Assembly: GCA_016713505.1 (NCBI GenBank)
Contig: JADJPA010000001.1
Coordinates: 2,966,001-3,030,000 of the forward strand
From: Candidatus Competibacteraceae bacterium
Lineage (GTDB): Bacteria; Pseudomonadota; Gammaproteobacteria; Competibacterales; Competibacteraceae
Length of the DNA: 64,000 nucleotides
Reading direction: 5' to 3'
Shown: piece by piece, positions 54,578 to 63,965 of the stretch
How the letters are laid out: the number at the start of each line of letters is the position of its first letter
How positions within the stretch are numbered: position 1 is the stretch's first letter
Notes under the pieces: model-generated
Seen by the model: only the letters and a program-made list of their open reading frames with translations
The model's database searches: none
Told to the model about the DNA's origin: nothing
Position numbers and translations under genes: made by a program

Positions 54578-55683
54578 GCGTGGCGCAAGTGTTGCCGGCC
54601 TTGAACGGCGGCGGCGTCGAGCGCGGCACGCTGGAAGTGGCGCGGGAGCTGGTCCGGCAAGGCCATCGTTCCGTGGTGGTTTCCACCGGAGGACGACTGA
54701 CGCCGGAACTGCTGCGGGATGGCAGCGAACATCTCGCTTGGCCGCTCGGGGCCAAATCGCCGTGGACCTTGTGCTGGGTCTGGCCACTGCGGCGCTGGTT
54801 GACCGAACAGCGCATCGACATCTTGCACGTTCGCTCGCGGTTGCCGGCCTGGATCGCTTGGCTGGCTTGGCGGGGCATGGACCCGCTGGTTCGACCGCGC
54901 TTCGTCACCACGGTGCATGGCTTGTATTCGGTTTCCCGCTACAGCGCCATCATGAACCAGGGCGAGCGGGTAATCGCCGTGTCCGAAACCGTGCGCGACT
55001 ACTTGCGACAGCATTATCCCGACCTGCCGGCGGAGCGGGTTCAGGTGATCCAACGCGGGGTCGATCCAGCGGCTTTTCCTTATGCTTATCGGCCACCTAG
55101 CGAGTGGTTGGACGAGTGGGGCCGGCGTTATCCGCAATTGCGAGAGGCCTCGGTACTGACCTTGCCGGGCCGTTTGAGCCGACTGAAAGGTCATGAGGAT
55201 TTCATCGAACTGATCGCCCGGTTGCGGGAGCGCGATGCGAAGGTCTACGGCTTGATCGTCGGCGGCCCGGAACCTCGCCGGCAGGCTTACGCCGATCATT
55301 TGGAAAAAGCCGTTCGGTCGCGCGGTTTGGAGGGGATTGTTTGCTTTACAGGCCATCGCCGCGATATACGCGAGATTTATGCCGTCTCGACGCTGGTGTT
55401 ATCGCTGTCGGCCAAGCCGGAATCCTTCGGGCGGACCGTGTTGGAAGCGCTCAGTCTCGGCACGCCGGTGATCGGCTACGAGCACGGTGGGGTCGGTGAG
55501 ATTCTGCGTCGGATTTATCCTGCTGGTCTGGTGGCGGCGGGCGATCTGGAGGCGGTGGTGAAACGGGTACGCGAGTTGTTGAGCGATCCGCCGTCCGTGC
55601 CGCCCGAACCAGCCTATCCGTTGCAGCGGATGCTCGATCAAACGCTGGCGCTGTATCAAGAGATCAGCCAGAGGCCTCGTTAG
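54565..55683 (+). CDS. GT4-family glycosyltransferase (LPS core)
   Basis: A 372-residue GT-B enzyme. It begins MVRLSVAQVLPALNGGGVER and has VTTVHGLYSVSRYSAIM, VIQRGVDPAAF, LTLPGRLSRLKGHEDFIELI, LVLSLSAKPESFGRTVLEAL and GYEHGGVGEIL. An open frame extends far upstream but only shadows the ELM1-family gene; the ATG at 54565 overlaps that gene by 13 nt. It converges on asnB with a 4-nt overlap of stop regions. Its place suggests a role in LPS core or a linked surface glycan. Confidence 0.9.
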   Translation: MVRLSVAQVLPALNGGGVERGTLEVARELVRQGHRSVVVSTGGRLTPELLRDGSEHLAWPLGAKSPWTLCWVWPLRRWLTEQRIDILHVRSRLPAWIAWLAWRGMDPLVRPRFVTTVHGLYSVSRYSAIMNQGERVIAVSETVRDYLRQHYPDLPAERVQVIQRGVDPAAFPYAYRPPSEWLDEWGRRYPQLREASVLTLPGRLSRLKGHEDFIELIARLRERDAKVYGLIVGGPEPRRQAYADHLEKAVRSRGLEGIVCFTGHRRDIREIYAVSTLVLSLSAKPESFGRTVLEALSLGTPVIGYEHGGVGEILRRIYPAGLVAAGDLEAVVKRVRELLSDPPSVPPEPAYPLQRMLDQTLALYQEISQRPR

Positions 55684-57494
55684 CCGAGCAAATAGCCGAA
55701 AGGATCTTGCCGGGCTGGAGGCGCATCGCCATCGCTTTCCACCATCAAACGGTGCCAGATGGCAAAGTTGAGCAGGGCCCACAGCGGCCCGCTGCGATCT
55801 CCGCGCTGGCGCTGCCGCTCGATCAAGCCTCGCACCGCCGCCGGCTCGAACCAGGCAGTAATACCCGGTGAAGCCCTTAAAGCTCGGTCGAGATCGGCCA
55901 ATCTTTCGCCTCGGAGCCAATCCCTCACCGGTACGGTGAACCCTTTCTTGCGGCTCCAAAGCTGTGCCTTGGAGAAAAATCGCTCGCCCCAAAGCTTGAG
56001 GAAGCGCTTGCCGTTGCGGCCTTCGATCTTCAGTGCGTCCGGCAAGCCGAGGCCGAATTCGACCAGCCGGTGATCGAGGAAGGGAACGCGGCCTTCCACG
56101 CCCCAGGCCATCAACATCCGGTCGGCCTTGATCAACAAGTCATCCGGCAACCAGGTTTCCAAATCGACGTATTGCATTCGCATCAGCCGGCTCCAGGTCG
56201 GGGGCGGTTCGTTCCAGGCCTGGGCGAAAGGCGCTCGCCAGTCGCGCAGGGCGTGCGCCAGTTCGGGACGAAACAGGGTGATAGCTTCGTTGGAAAACAT
56301 CCCGCCCGTTCGAAACCCACCGCTGCCGGGGTAGCGTAACTGTCCCAGCAACCGTTTCAAGAAATTCGCGCGGTAGCGGCCGTAGCCGGCGAACACCTCG
56401 TCGCCACCCTCGCCGGAGAAGACGACCTTGATCTCAGCGCCGGCGCGCTCGGCCAATAAGGAGACCGGCAGGTTGGCGTAATCGGCGGTCAGGTCGTCAG
56501 CCGCCCAGACGACGTGCGGCAGCCGCTCCAACAGTTCCTCGGCCCGCGCCTCATAAGCGGTGTGGCGGGTGCCGCATTGCGCCGCGACCGCCGCCGCCGC
56601 CGCTAGTTCGTTATGCACTGACGTATCTGGAAAACCGATGGAAAAGGTCCGCAACGGCTCTGGCGCGCGGCGCGTAATCAGTGCGGCCAACAGGGACGAA
56701 TCGACGCCGCCCGATAGAAACAGTCCGCAAGGTACATCGCTGCGCAAATGAATCTCGATGACCTGTTCGATCAGGGTATCGAAGCGCTCCAAAGCGTCAG
56801 CCAGCGTGAGATCCAGCGGGGTTGTGTGGAGGGGTGACCAGTAGCGCTGTCGTCGCACAGAGCCGTTCGCATCGAGCTTCAGCCATTCGCCCGGCCGCAG
56901 CTTGCTGACTCCAGCCAGCAAAGTGTGCGGCGCGCAGGTGAAATTATTTTGCAGGTACTGCCCGAGCCCGACTGGATCGACTTCAGGTCGCCCCAAAAGA
57001 GGCAGCAGCGCTTTCAATTCCGAAGCGAAGCTAAAGCTGTCCGGCGTCTGGCTAAAATACAGCGGTTTGATCCCTAGCCGGTCCCGCGCCAGCAGTAGTT
57101 CTTGATGCCGGATATCGTGCAAGGCGAAAGCAAACATGCCGTGCAGCCGCTCCAGACTCGCCTCACCCCAGGTTTCGTAAGCGTGCAGGATGGTTTCGCA
57201 ATCGGAATGGGTGATGAAATGATGGCCGAGTTTTTCCAGTTCTCGGCGCAATTCCAGGTAATTGTAAATTTCACCGTTAGCGATCAGGCAAAGATTGCGG
57301 TCTTCGTTGTACAGCGGCTGAGCGCCGCCCGCGAGGTCGATGATGGCCAGACGGGTGTGAGCGAGCCCGACTCCACCCATCGCGTGCAAGCCTTGTCCGT
57401 CGGGGCCGCGATGGGCTAGCCGCCGGGCCATTTCCTCCAGCCGCGTCCGATCCGCGTCCGACGTTTTCAGGTAGTAACCCGCGATTCCACACAT
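55680..57494 (-). CDS. asnB: Glutamine-hydrolysing asparagine synthetase-like amidotransferase
   Basis: A 604-residue AsnB with intact glutaminase: MCGIAGYYLK (nucleophile C2), LAHRGPDGQG, NGEIYNYLELR. The synthase domain has FLSGGVDSSLLAALI and VFSGEGGDEVFAGYGRY, followed by PFLDHRLVEF. The ATG at 57494 must be used, since the nucleophile has to be residue 2 after Met removal; an upstream extension of 78 codons is spurious. It lies among LPS-core genes on the opposite strand and could make asparagine or amidate a sugar acid, as WbpS-type proteins do. The context favours a glycan role, which is inference. Confidence 0.9.
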   Translation of the reverse strand: MCGIAGYYLKTSDADRTRLEEMARRLAHRGPDGQGLHAMGGVGLAHTRLAIIDLAGGAQPLYNEDRNLCLIANGEIYNYLELRRELEKLGHHFITHSDCETILHAYETWGEASLERLHGMFAFALHDIRHQELLLARDRLGIKPLYFSQTPDSFSFASELKALLPLLGRPEVDPVGLGQYLQNNFTCAPHTLLAGVSKLRPGEWLKLDANGSVRRQRYWSPLHTTPLDLTLADALERFDTLIEQVIEIHLRSDVPCGLFLSGGVDSSLLAALITRRAPEPLRTFSIGFPDTSVHNELAAAAAVAAQCGTRHTAYEARAEELLERLPHVVWAADDLTADYANLPVSLLAERAGAEIKVVFSGEGGDEVFAGYGRYRANFLKRLLGQLRYPGSGGFRTGGMFSNEAITLFRPELAHALRDWRAPFAQAWNEPPPTWSRLMRMQYVDLETWLPDDLLIKADRMLMAWGVEGRVPFLDHRLVEFGLGLPDALKIEGRNGKRFLKLWGERFFSKAQLWSRKKGFTVPVRDWLRGERLADLDRALRASPGITAWFEPAAVRGLIERQRQRGDRSGPLWALLNFAIWHRLMVESDGDAPPARQDPFGYLLG

Positions 57495-57645
57495 GCTGTT
57501 CAGGCTCCAGACTTCTGCCGACAGGGTCGGTACTGCGGCTATGATATAGTGATCCAACCGGCGCGGTTGTGCGGATTTACGGTGAAACTCGCGGTATGTC
57601 GGAGCATTCAGGACCAACCTTGCAGCGATCGGGCGAGAGCCACCC

Positions 57646-58659
57646 ATGAAGCTTGCGCCCTCCGGGCGAACCCTGGTAGTGCAGCCCTTGCCGGGGATCG
57701 GTGACATGGTTTGGCACTTGCCGCACATTCACGCCATCGCCGCGACGACCCGCTCGGGGCGGGTGGATATCCTGACCAAACCGCGCTCTCTGGCGGATCG
57801 TTTGTTGGACGCGGACCCCAGCGTGGAACGCGTGTTTTGGTTGGAGCGCGAGTCCGGGCGGCACGCCGGCGCGAGCGGAGTAATGCGGCTGGTGGCGCTG
57901 TTGCGGCAGGGACTGTATCAACGAGTATGGTTGTTGCACGATAGCGCCCGTTACGCGCTGGCGGCTTGGCTGGCCGGCATTCCCGAACGGATCGGTTATG
58001 GCCTGGGCCTGCAACGGCTGCTGTTGAACGTGCCGGTGCGGCTGCCCGCGAGCTATCGGCTGGCCCAACCGATGGTCCGCGCCGATGCCTTGTTGGCGTT
58101 GCTCGCTATTCCTCAAAGCGAATCGGAACCTCGTTTGGTGGTCTCGGACGCAGCGGCGCAGGCTGTCGCGGCGCGTTTCGCGGCCTGGCCAAAGCCTTGG
58201 ATCGCCCTGGGTGTCGGCAGCAGCGAACCTTGGAAGCAGTGGGGCGCGGCGCGTTTTGCGGAATTGATCTCGGTGTTGCGCCATCGAGGGTTGGGTTCGG
58301 TGTTCGTCGTCGGAGGAGAGGCGGAGCGGATGCTGGCCGCTGAGATTTTTGCGCGGGCGACAGCGGGCGATGGCGTCGTGGCCGATGCCGTGGCGTTGCC
58401 GCTGGAGCAAGCGGCGGCGTTGTTGGCGGGTTGTCGCTGCTACATCGGCAACGATACGGGTGCGCTCAACATGGCCGCCGCGCTGCAAGTGCCGGCGTTC
58501 GGCTTGTTCGGCGGATCGTCGCCATTGACTCATTCTCGCTTCATTCAGGCTATCGTGCCCCCGGCCGATCAGCGTGGTATGGCTGCAATCACCGTTTCCC
58601 AGGTAATGGAGGCACTGGCATGGCTGGACCGGCTCGATGACGCTCGCCGCGATCCATAA
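57646..58659 (+). CDS. GT9-family glycosyltransferase (heptosyltransferase-like)
   Basis: A 337-residue GT-B enzyme of the ADP-heptose:LPS transferase family. Typical are LVVQPLPGIGDMVWHLPHIH at the start, GVGSSEPWKQWGAARFAELI in the middle and YIGNDTGALNMAAALQVPAF (nucleotide-sugar site) with LFGGSSPLTHSRF. Specificity (heptose I, II or III, or another sugar) cannot be read. It overlaps the O-antigen-ligase-like gene by 23 nt, indicating coupled expression. It diverges from asnB, with 151 bp between them. Confidence 0.9.
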   Translation: MKLAPSGRTLVVQPLPGIGDMVWHLPHIHAIAATTRSGRVDILTKPRSLADRLLDADPSVERVFWLERESGRHAGASGVMRLVALLRQGLYQRVWLLHDSARYALAAWLAGIPERIGYGLGLQRLLLNVPVRLPASYRLAQPMVRADALLALLAIPQSESEPRLVVSDAAAQAVAARFAAWPKPWIALGVGSSEPWKQWGAARFAELISVLRHRGLGSVFVVGGEAERMLAAEIFARATAGDGVVADAVALPLEQAAALLAGCRCYIGNDTGALNMAAALQVPAFGLFGGSSPLTHSRFIQAIVPPADQRGMAAITVSQVMEALAWLDRLDDARRDP

Positions 58660-59857
58660 GCGGGTTGAAGAAAGCTTTTTTCGGTGGGGGTGGTTGCTAC
58701 CGGTCGTGCTGCCTTTGACCGAATTGGGCGGACGCGGTTTTTACAATACGCTGGCCGGGCTTTATGGCATCTGGGGGTTGCTGAGTTTTTGGGGCCGTCG
58801 CCAGCAGTTGGATCGCACCACGGCGTTGTTATATCTGCTCGTGCTGGCGGTGTTTTTACTGGGTATTCCAGGAGCGATCGACCCCAAGGAAGGATTGAGG
58901 ATTTGGTTGGGATTTCTGGCGCCGAGCTTGGCCCTGCTGCTGGTGCCGGCCGCGTTGCGGGAATCGCCGGTTGCCTTCAGCCGGTTGCTGGACAGTGTGG
59001 TGCTGTTCGGCGCCATCACCTTATTGGGGTTGTATGGCTTGTTGCTGTATTACGGATTCGGGTTATCTGGCCAGCCCTTCGATCCGAACCTTCAGCTTCA
59101 GGAAGATAACCTGCCGTTTTTGCTTCCGTTTTTTCTGGGTTGGCTCTGGTGGCGCGGTCATGATGGCCGACGCTACTGGCGCATGGCCGCCGTGATTATT
59201 GTCGTGCTGGCTTATATCGTCATCGCGGAAGGACGGGCCGCTTTAGTCGGCCTGATCGTGGGCCTTGTCGTCTTTAGCAAGTTGCTATTGGGCTGGCGCT
59301 GGTGGTGGATCGGCGGCCTGGCGGCGACGGTACTGCTGGTGGCTGTCACCGTCAACACCGAACCGTTCCGTAAAACCGAGCTAGACCCGACCCATCCCTT
59401 GGACGCCTTCACCGCCGGACGGACGGCGCTGTGGCGGCAGGCCTTGGCGCACCCGCCGGCCCACGCCTGGGTTGGGGTGGGATTGGGTAACGGCCGCCAC
59501 GTCACCGAGATCCTCGGCTTTCAACTCAACGCCACCAAAACTCAAGTCCATCATTTGCATAACTTTTTGTTGGAGGCGTGGTACGAAACCGGCATTCTGG
59601 GGGTCGGGGCGTTGCTGGCGCTGATCGGTTCTGTATTCTGGCGGCTGGCTCGTCGCTGGAAGGGATTGTCGTTTCAAGACCGGCAGCGGGCAGGGGTGTT
59701 GCTGGCTGCCGCGCTGGCCATTTTAAGCGCCGCCCTGCTGAGTTTTTCGTATACCTCACGGCATTTCGCGTACTTGTTCGTCTGCCTTGGCGCTTTGAGT
59801 TGTCTGACCGGCAATTCCATTGAAGCGGATGCTGAAACGGACGGCGCGGTTTCGTGA
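58637..59857 (+). CDS. O-antigen ligase-like membrane protein (WaaL family)
   Basis: A 406-residue membrane protein with about eleven hydrophobic segments and one larger periplasmic loop (about 240-315) before the last helices. The loop carries the ligase-type features: TAGRTALWRQAL, GVGLGNGRH and VHHLHNFLLEAWYETGILG. WaaL joins polymer from undecaprenyl diphosphate to the lipid A core; related Wzy_C proteins are polymerases. The LPS-core context favours ligase. It overlaps the preceding GT9 gene by 23 nt and its stop directly abuts the stop of the convergent GT4 gene. Confidence 0.85.
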   Translation: MTLAAIHKRVEESFFRWGWLLPVVLPLTELGGRGFYNTLAGLYGIWGLLSFWGRRQQLDRTTALLYLLVLAVFLLGIPGAIDPKEGLRIWLGFLAPSLALLLVPAALRESPVAFSRLLDSVVLFGAITLLGLYGLLLYYGFGLSGQPFDPNLQLQEDNLPFLLPFFLGWLWWRGHDGRRYWRMAAVIIVVLAYIVIAEGRAALVGLIVGLVVFSKLLLGWRWWWIGGLAATVLLVAVTVNTEPFRKTELDPTHPLDAFTAGRTALWRQALAHPPAHAWVGVGLGNGRHVTEILGFQLNATKTQVHHLHNFLLEAWYETGILGVGALLALIGSVFWRLARRWKGLSFQDRQRAGVLLAAALAILSAALLSFSYTSRHFAYLFVCLGALSCLTGNSIEADAETDGAVS

Positions 59858-60964
59858 TCAGTCGAGCAGGTAGGCATACAATTCTAGATAGGCGCTGACA
59901 ATGGCGCCTTCGCTGTACGAGGTGCTGACCTTGCGGTAACCGTTCGCCGCAATCGAAGCCCGCAACGAGGCGTCTGTCAGCAACAAGCGCAGGGCTTCCG
60001 CCAGCGCGGCGGGATCGGCTACCGGCACCAGCCAAGCGTCGTCCTGATGCGCGGCGATTTCCGTAGGCCCGAGCGTGCGGGTCGCGATGACGGGACGGCG
60101 CCAGGCCCAGGCTTCAAGGATGACGTTGCCCAAGGGTTCGTGACGGGAAGGGCAGATGATCACATCGGCCATTTCTTGAAAGTGGCCCGCATCGCGCCGC
60201 CAGCCGGTCCAACGCACGCGGCTGGCGATATCGAGTTGTTCTGACAGATGTTTTAGTTTCAGAGCGAGCGGCCCATCCCCAACGATGATCAGGTAAAGCG
60301 GGCGGCCATCAAGCGTGGTGGGCAGACAGGCGAACGCGTTCAGTAAATCATCGAACCCCTTGACCGGGTGCAACCGTCCGACCGCCACAACCAGCAAGGC
60401 GTCAGTGGGAACCTGCCATTGCTCGCGGCGGCGGGCGAGTCCCTCCGCCGAACTGGCTTCGCGCGGCAAGATAAAGTTGCCGATATGGAACACGCGCCGG
60501 GCCGGCAGATCATTACGGATCAGGTAATCGCAGATGCCTTGGGTGTTGCCGATCCAGGCGTGCGCGTGACGATAGCCTTTGAGGGTATAGTACCCTCCCA
60601 ACCGGGCAACGTGTACGAGATGGGGAGCGACCGGCAAGTGGGTCAGTCGCGTGGCGCGCCCCATGTAGGTCTGGACGATTTGTGGGCGGTACGTTTGCAG
60701 CAATTTTTGGAGGCGCCAGCGGGACCACCAGTCCCAAACGCCGCGCATCGGAACGTGCGCGCGGGGCACATCTGGCCAAAGCTCGCCGGCAATCAAGCTA
60801 TCCGCGCTGGTGATCGCCAGCGCGGTTTGGCCGCGCCGGTGCAAGGCGTTGACCAAACGGGCGTAAAACAATTCGGCGCCCCCTAACAACCGGCCGCCGA
60901 TGACATGCGCCGAACGGATCGCTCGGTCCGAGCCGCTACTCCGATCAGGAGGATCATTGAGCAT
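59858..60964 (-). CDS. GT4-family glycosyltransferase (LPS core)
   Basis: A 368-residue GT-B enzyme. It shows HVIGGRLLGGAELFYARLVN, IVQTYMGRATRLTHL, VVAVGRLHPVKGFDDLLNAF, VIICPSRHEPLGNVILEAWA and TLGPTEI. The ATG at 60964 gives MLNDPPDRS; a TTG at 60973 is also open. It is on the minus strand between two plus-strand genes, with stop codons abutting waaL. Probably an LPS-core sugar transferase of the cytosolic face; sugar unknown. Confidence 0.88.
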   Translation of the reverse strand: MLNDPPDRSSGSDRAIRSAHVIGGRLLGGAELFYARLVNALHRRGQTALAITSADSLIAGELWPDVPRAHVPMRGVWDWWSRWRLQKLLQTYRPQIVQTYMGRATRLTHLPVAPHLVHVARLGGYYTLKGYRHAHAWIGNTQGICDYLIRNDLPARRVFHIGNFILPREASSAEGLARRREQWQVPTDALLVVAVGRLHPVKGFDDLLNAFACLPTTLDGRPLYLIIVGDGPLALKLKHLSEQLDIASRVRWTGWRRDAGHFQEMADVIICPSRHEPLGNVILEAWAWRRPVIATRTLGPTEIAAHQDDAWLVPVADPAALAEALRLLLTDASLRASIAANGYRKVSTSYSEGAIVSAYLELYAYLLD

Positions 60965-61082
60965 TAGGAGCAAAAGCTTTCAACGTTACGGAACGATTTG
61001 GTGCCATGCGACCCGTGGTCGCGGGCGCCAGCTCCTCGAAACCGCGATAACACGGCTGAGCGGCTGGGTCTAGGTTATCTGC

Positions 61083-61913
61083 ATGGCGGATCAGCAACTT
61101 TCGGTATTTGTAACCACCTATAATAACGGCCGCACTTTGCCCGCCTGCCTGGAGAGCGTCAAGTGGGCTGACGAGATCGTCATCGTGGATTCCTTCAGTA
61201 CCGACGATACGCTCGTGGTCGCCCAGCGTTATGGCGCGCGGATTTCACAGCGGCCGTTCGTGGGATATGGTCCGCAAAAACGGATGGCGCTGGCGCTGAC
61301 CGTTTACGATTGGGTATTGTTGTTGGATGCCGACGAAGCCTTATCGCCGACCCTGCAAACCGAAATTCGTCGAGTGCTGGAGGAGGGTCCCAGGGCGGAT
61401 GGCTACGAGGTACCGCGCCAGGAGCAGATGTTCTGGCGGATGTCCAACCCAGCGACTCGCATGAATCATTACTTGCGCCTGTTCGATAAACGCAAAGGCT
61501 TCATCGACGACATGCCGATTCACGCCGCGCCCAAAGTGCGGGGCAACATCGCCCGCCTCAAGGCATCTCTGTACCATTATGGCGAGACTGGCATCCACAC
61601 CAAGATTGAAAAGATCAACGACTATTCGACGGGCTTGGTGGCGGACAAACTGAAGAAAAAACGCCGGGGCATCCGGCTGATCATGATGGCCTATCCGCCG
61701 CTGTTCTTTGTCCGCAGCTATTTGTTCAAGCGTAATTTTCTGAACGGCTGGGCCGGTTTGATCAATTCGGCGATCGCTGCTTTTTACGTCTTTCTCAAGT
61801 ACGCCAAGCTGTATGAACACCATCAATTCGCCAAATATGGCAAGCGCTTACTGCCGGATGATGCACCACCCTTGCCCAGCGAAGATCAGCCCCGGCCCAC
61901 CGATAAACCTTGA
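61083..61913 (+). CDS. GT2-family glycosyltransferase (WaaE/KdtX-like)
   Basis: A 276-residue GT-A enzyme: LSVFVTTYNNGRTLPACLES at the start, ADEIVIVDSFSTDDT (nucleotide site), WVLLLDADEALSP (DxD) and a C-terminal membrane-associated helix region (YPPLFFVRSYLFKRNFLNGW). This is the pattern of WaaE/KdtX beta-1,4-glucosyltransferases that act on heptose I of the LPS inner core. Exact sugar is inferred from family. It converges on the GT9 gene at 61944. Confidence 0.9.
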   Translation: MADQQLSVFVTTYNNGRTLPACLESVKWADEIVIVDSFSTDDTLVVAQRYGARISQRPFVGYGPQKRMALALTVYDWVLLLDADEALSPTLQTEIRRVLEEGPRADGYEVPRQEQMFWRMSNPATRMNHYLRLFDKRKGFIDDMPIHAAPKVRGNIARLKASLYHYGETGIHTKIEKINDYSTGLVADKLKKKRRGIRLIMMAYPPLFFVRSYLFKRNFLNGWAGLINSAIAAFYVFLKYAKLYEHHQFAKYGKRLLPDDAPPLPSEDQPRPTDKP

Positions 61914-61943
61914 AATGCGCTGGATGGTGGGTGGCAAGGTGGA

Positions 61944-63005
61944 TCAGATTTTCGGCCAAGCCGTTGCGCGCAGGTGTCGGAGCACCAACGGGGGCGTCAG
62001 CATCGCCATGCAGGTGTGATGCGAGCAGGTTTTTAGATAGCAATTGATGCAGGGTAGATCGGCTTGCAAGGTCGTGACGTTGTCACCCAAGGGCTTGACT
62101 CGGTACGGATCGGTCGGCCCGCAGAGCACCGTCATGGGCGTGGTGGTGACAGCGGCCACGTGAGCGGTGCCGGTATCGTTGGCCACGATGAATCGCGCTG
62201 CTTCGCAAAGTGGCGGGATATCGAGAATTTCGGTCTGCCCGCACAGATTGACCAGCCACCAACCACAGGCGTCAGCGATCCGCTGACACTCGTCGATTTC
62301 GTCCGGACCGCCGATCAGCACGATTCGATCCATTCCTTCTTGATGGAGCCGATTGGCCAGAGCCGCATAGCGCTCGGCGCCCCAGCGTTTTAAATGGCCG
62401 TTGGCATTGCAGCCGGGTAGAAAAATTGCGTAGTGGGCGGGTCGTAAGTCATGGGCGATAAGCATCTTTTGGGCGCGGGCATGATGTTGGTCTGGGATGT
62501 GCAGCACGGGTCGTGGGGTCGCCGTGGCGATGCCAGCGGTTTGTAGGGCAGCCCGCATTCGAGTGAGGATGTGAGTAGACTGGGGAAAAGTCACTTCTGG
62601 AGCAATGTTATAAGGCCATTGTCGGTTGGTGCCGATCCGGTAAGGAATCCGCGCGCCGCTGAGCCAGAGCAGGGTCAACAGTATCCTGGAGCGATCGTTC
62701 GACTGGAGATCGATGATTAAATCGTAATGCGACTGGCGCACTCGCCGCAGCCATTCCCGCATCGCCGCCAGCGGATGGCGCGAACCGCGCAGATTGATGG
62801 CGAACACTTGCTGAAATCGCGAGTCGCGAGCAAACAGCCCTTCCCAGGCTGGTAAAGTATTGAGATGAATTTCCCGGTCGCGAAAAGCGTGGGCGATGTC
62901 TTCGAACAGCGCGCTGGCGATGATGACATCCCCCATGGCGCTCCATTTGATCACCAGAATGCGGCGGATGGCGGGATCGGCGGGCAGGTCGATGCGAGCG
63001 GGCAT
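61944..63005 (-). CDS. GT9-family heptosyltransferase-like protein
   Basis: A 353-residue GT-B enzyme. Family features are RRILVIKWSAMGDVIIASAL, the LIIDLQSNDRSRI segment, LPGCNANGHLKRWGAERYAA, FIVANDTGTAHVAAVTTTPM and CGPTDPYRVKP. A C-terminal cysteine cluster (LPCINCYLKTCSHHTCM) is common in this family. It is a second heptosyltransferase-like enzyme of the locus beside 57646-58659. It precedes no obvious partner on its strand except lpxL, 12 bp upstream, with which it forms an operon. Confidence 0.92.
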   Translation of the reverse strand: MPARIDLPADPAIRRILVIKWSAMGDVIIASALFEDIAHAFRDREIHLNTLPAWEGLFARDSRFQQVFAINLRGSRHPLAAMREWLRRVRQSHYDLIIDLQSNDRSRILLTLLWLSGARIPYRIGTNRQWPYNIAPEVTFPQSTHILTRMRAALQTAGIATATPRPVLHIPDQHHARAQKMLIAHDLRPAHYAIFLPGCNANGHLKRWGAERYAALANRLHQEGMDRIVLIGGPDEIDECQRIADACGWWLVNLCGQTEILDIPPLCEAARFIVANDTGTAHVAAVTTTPMTVLCGPTDPYRVKPLGDNVTTLQADLPCINCYLKTCSHHTCMAMLTPPLVLRHLRATAWPKI

Positions 63006-63017
63006 GGAAATTCAGGT

Positions 63018-63965
63018 CTATAGCTGGTACGGACTCGGTATGCCCGGCGGCTGGGTTTTGAAGCGGCGATGCACCCAGAGATATTGTTCGGGTGCTTGGC
63101 GGATGTAGTGCTCCAATAATTCATTGATACGTTGGGTGTCCGCTTCAATATTTTCGCTCGGAAAATCGCTCAATGCCGGCAGGATGACGACTTCGTAACC
63201 GGCGGCTCCCGGCAAGCGCCTGGGAAAATACGGCACCACCGCCGCCCCGCTCAGCCCCGCCAAGCGGGAGGTGGCCATGACCGTGCAGGCCGTTACCCCG
63301 AAAAAGGGCACGAAAACGCTGTTGCGGATACCGTGGTTCTGATCGGGGGCATACCAAACGGCTTCCCCTTTCTTGAAAGCGCGTAACAGGCCACGAATAT
63401 CCTCGTGCGGCAGTGGCGGCAAGCGGGAGCGCCGCTCGCGTTCCCGGCGCATCACTCTTTCGTACAACGGGTTCTTGTGCGAGCGATACATCGCATGGAA
63501 CGGTTGATGCCAGGTGATGAAACGAGCGCCCAGCTCCAACATGGTGAAATGCCCGGTCAACAGCAGTACGCCGTTGCCGCGAGCGAGCGCTGCGGTAAGA
63601 TGTTCCGCGCCCGCGACGCGGGCTAATCCGCGCAGCTTGTCGTCCGGCGCCCACCAAGCCATTGCGGTTTCAAACAAACCGATGCCCAGGGCGGTAAAAT
63701 GCGCCTCCAACAGGTGACTCCGCTCGATTGGGGACAGTGTGGGGAAACATAATTCCAAGTTGATTTCGGCAATGCGTCGCCTGCGGCGGGCGATTTTACT
63801 CAGCCAGCGGCCGGTTTGCCCTCCCAGAGCCAACTGCCAGCGAAACGGCAGCGATGCCATGAGTTTCATGAGGCCCAAACCCAGCCAAACCGGCCAATAG
63901 CGCGGCAACAGAAAATGCCAATCGACAAGAGAGTCGGGTGCGGTCACGATTGTACGATCATCCAT
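63018..63965 (-). CDS. lpxL: Lipid A acyltransferase LpxL/HtrB-like
   Basis: A 315-residue inner membrane protein that adds a secondary acyl chain to Kdo-lipid A. An N-terminal hydrophobic segment is followed by the catalytic HX4E motif GHFTMLE (H139, E144), then MYRSHKNPLYE, AVWYAPDQNHG and a C-terminal YLWVHRRFKTQP block, all typical. Full length. It is the first gene of a minus-strand pair with the GT9 gene. LpxL and LpxM/LpxP types are not separated with certainty, so the symbol is by similarity. Confidence 0.92.
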   Translation of the reverse strand: MDDRTIVTAPDSLVDWHFLLPRYWPVWLGLGLMKLMASLPFRWQLALGGQTGRWLSKIARRRRRIAEINLELCFPTLSPIERSHLLEAHFTALGIGLFETAMAWWAPDDKLRGLARVAGAEHLTAALARGNGVLLLTGHFTMLELGARFITWHQPFHAMYRSHKNPLYERVMRRERERRSRLPPLPHEDIRGLLRAFKKGEAVWYAPDQNHGIRNSVFVPFFGVTACTVMATSRLAGLSGAAVVPYFPRRLPGAAGYEVVILPALSDFPSENIEADTQRINELLEHYIRQAPEQYLWVHRRFKTQPPGIPSPYQL

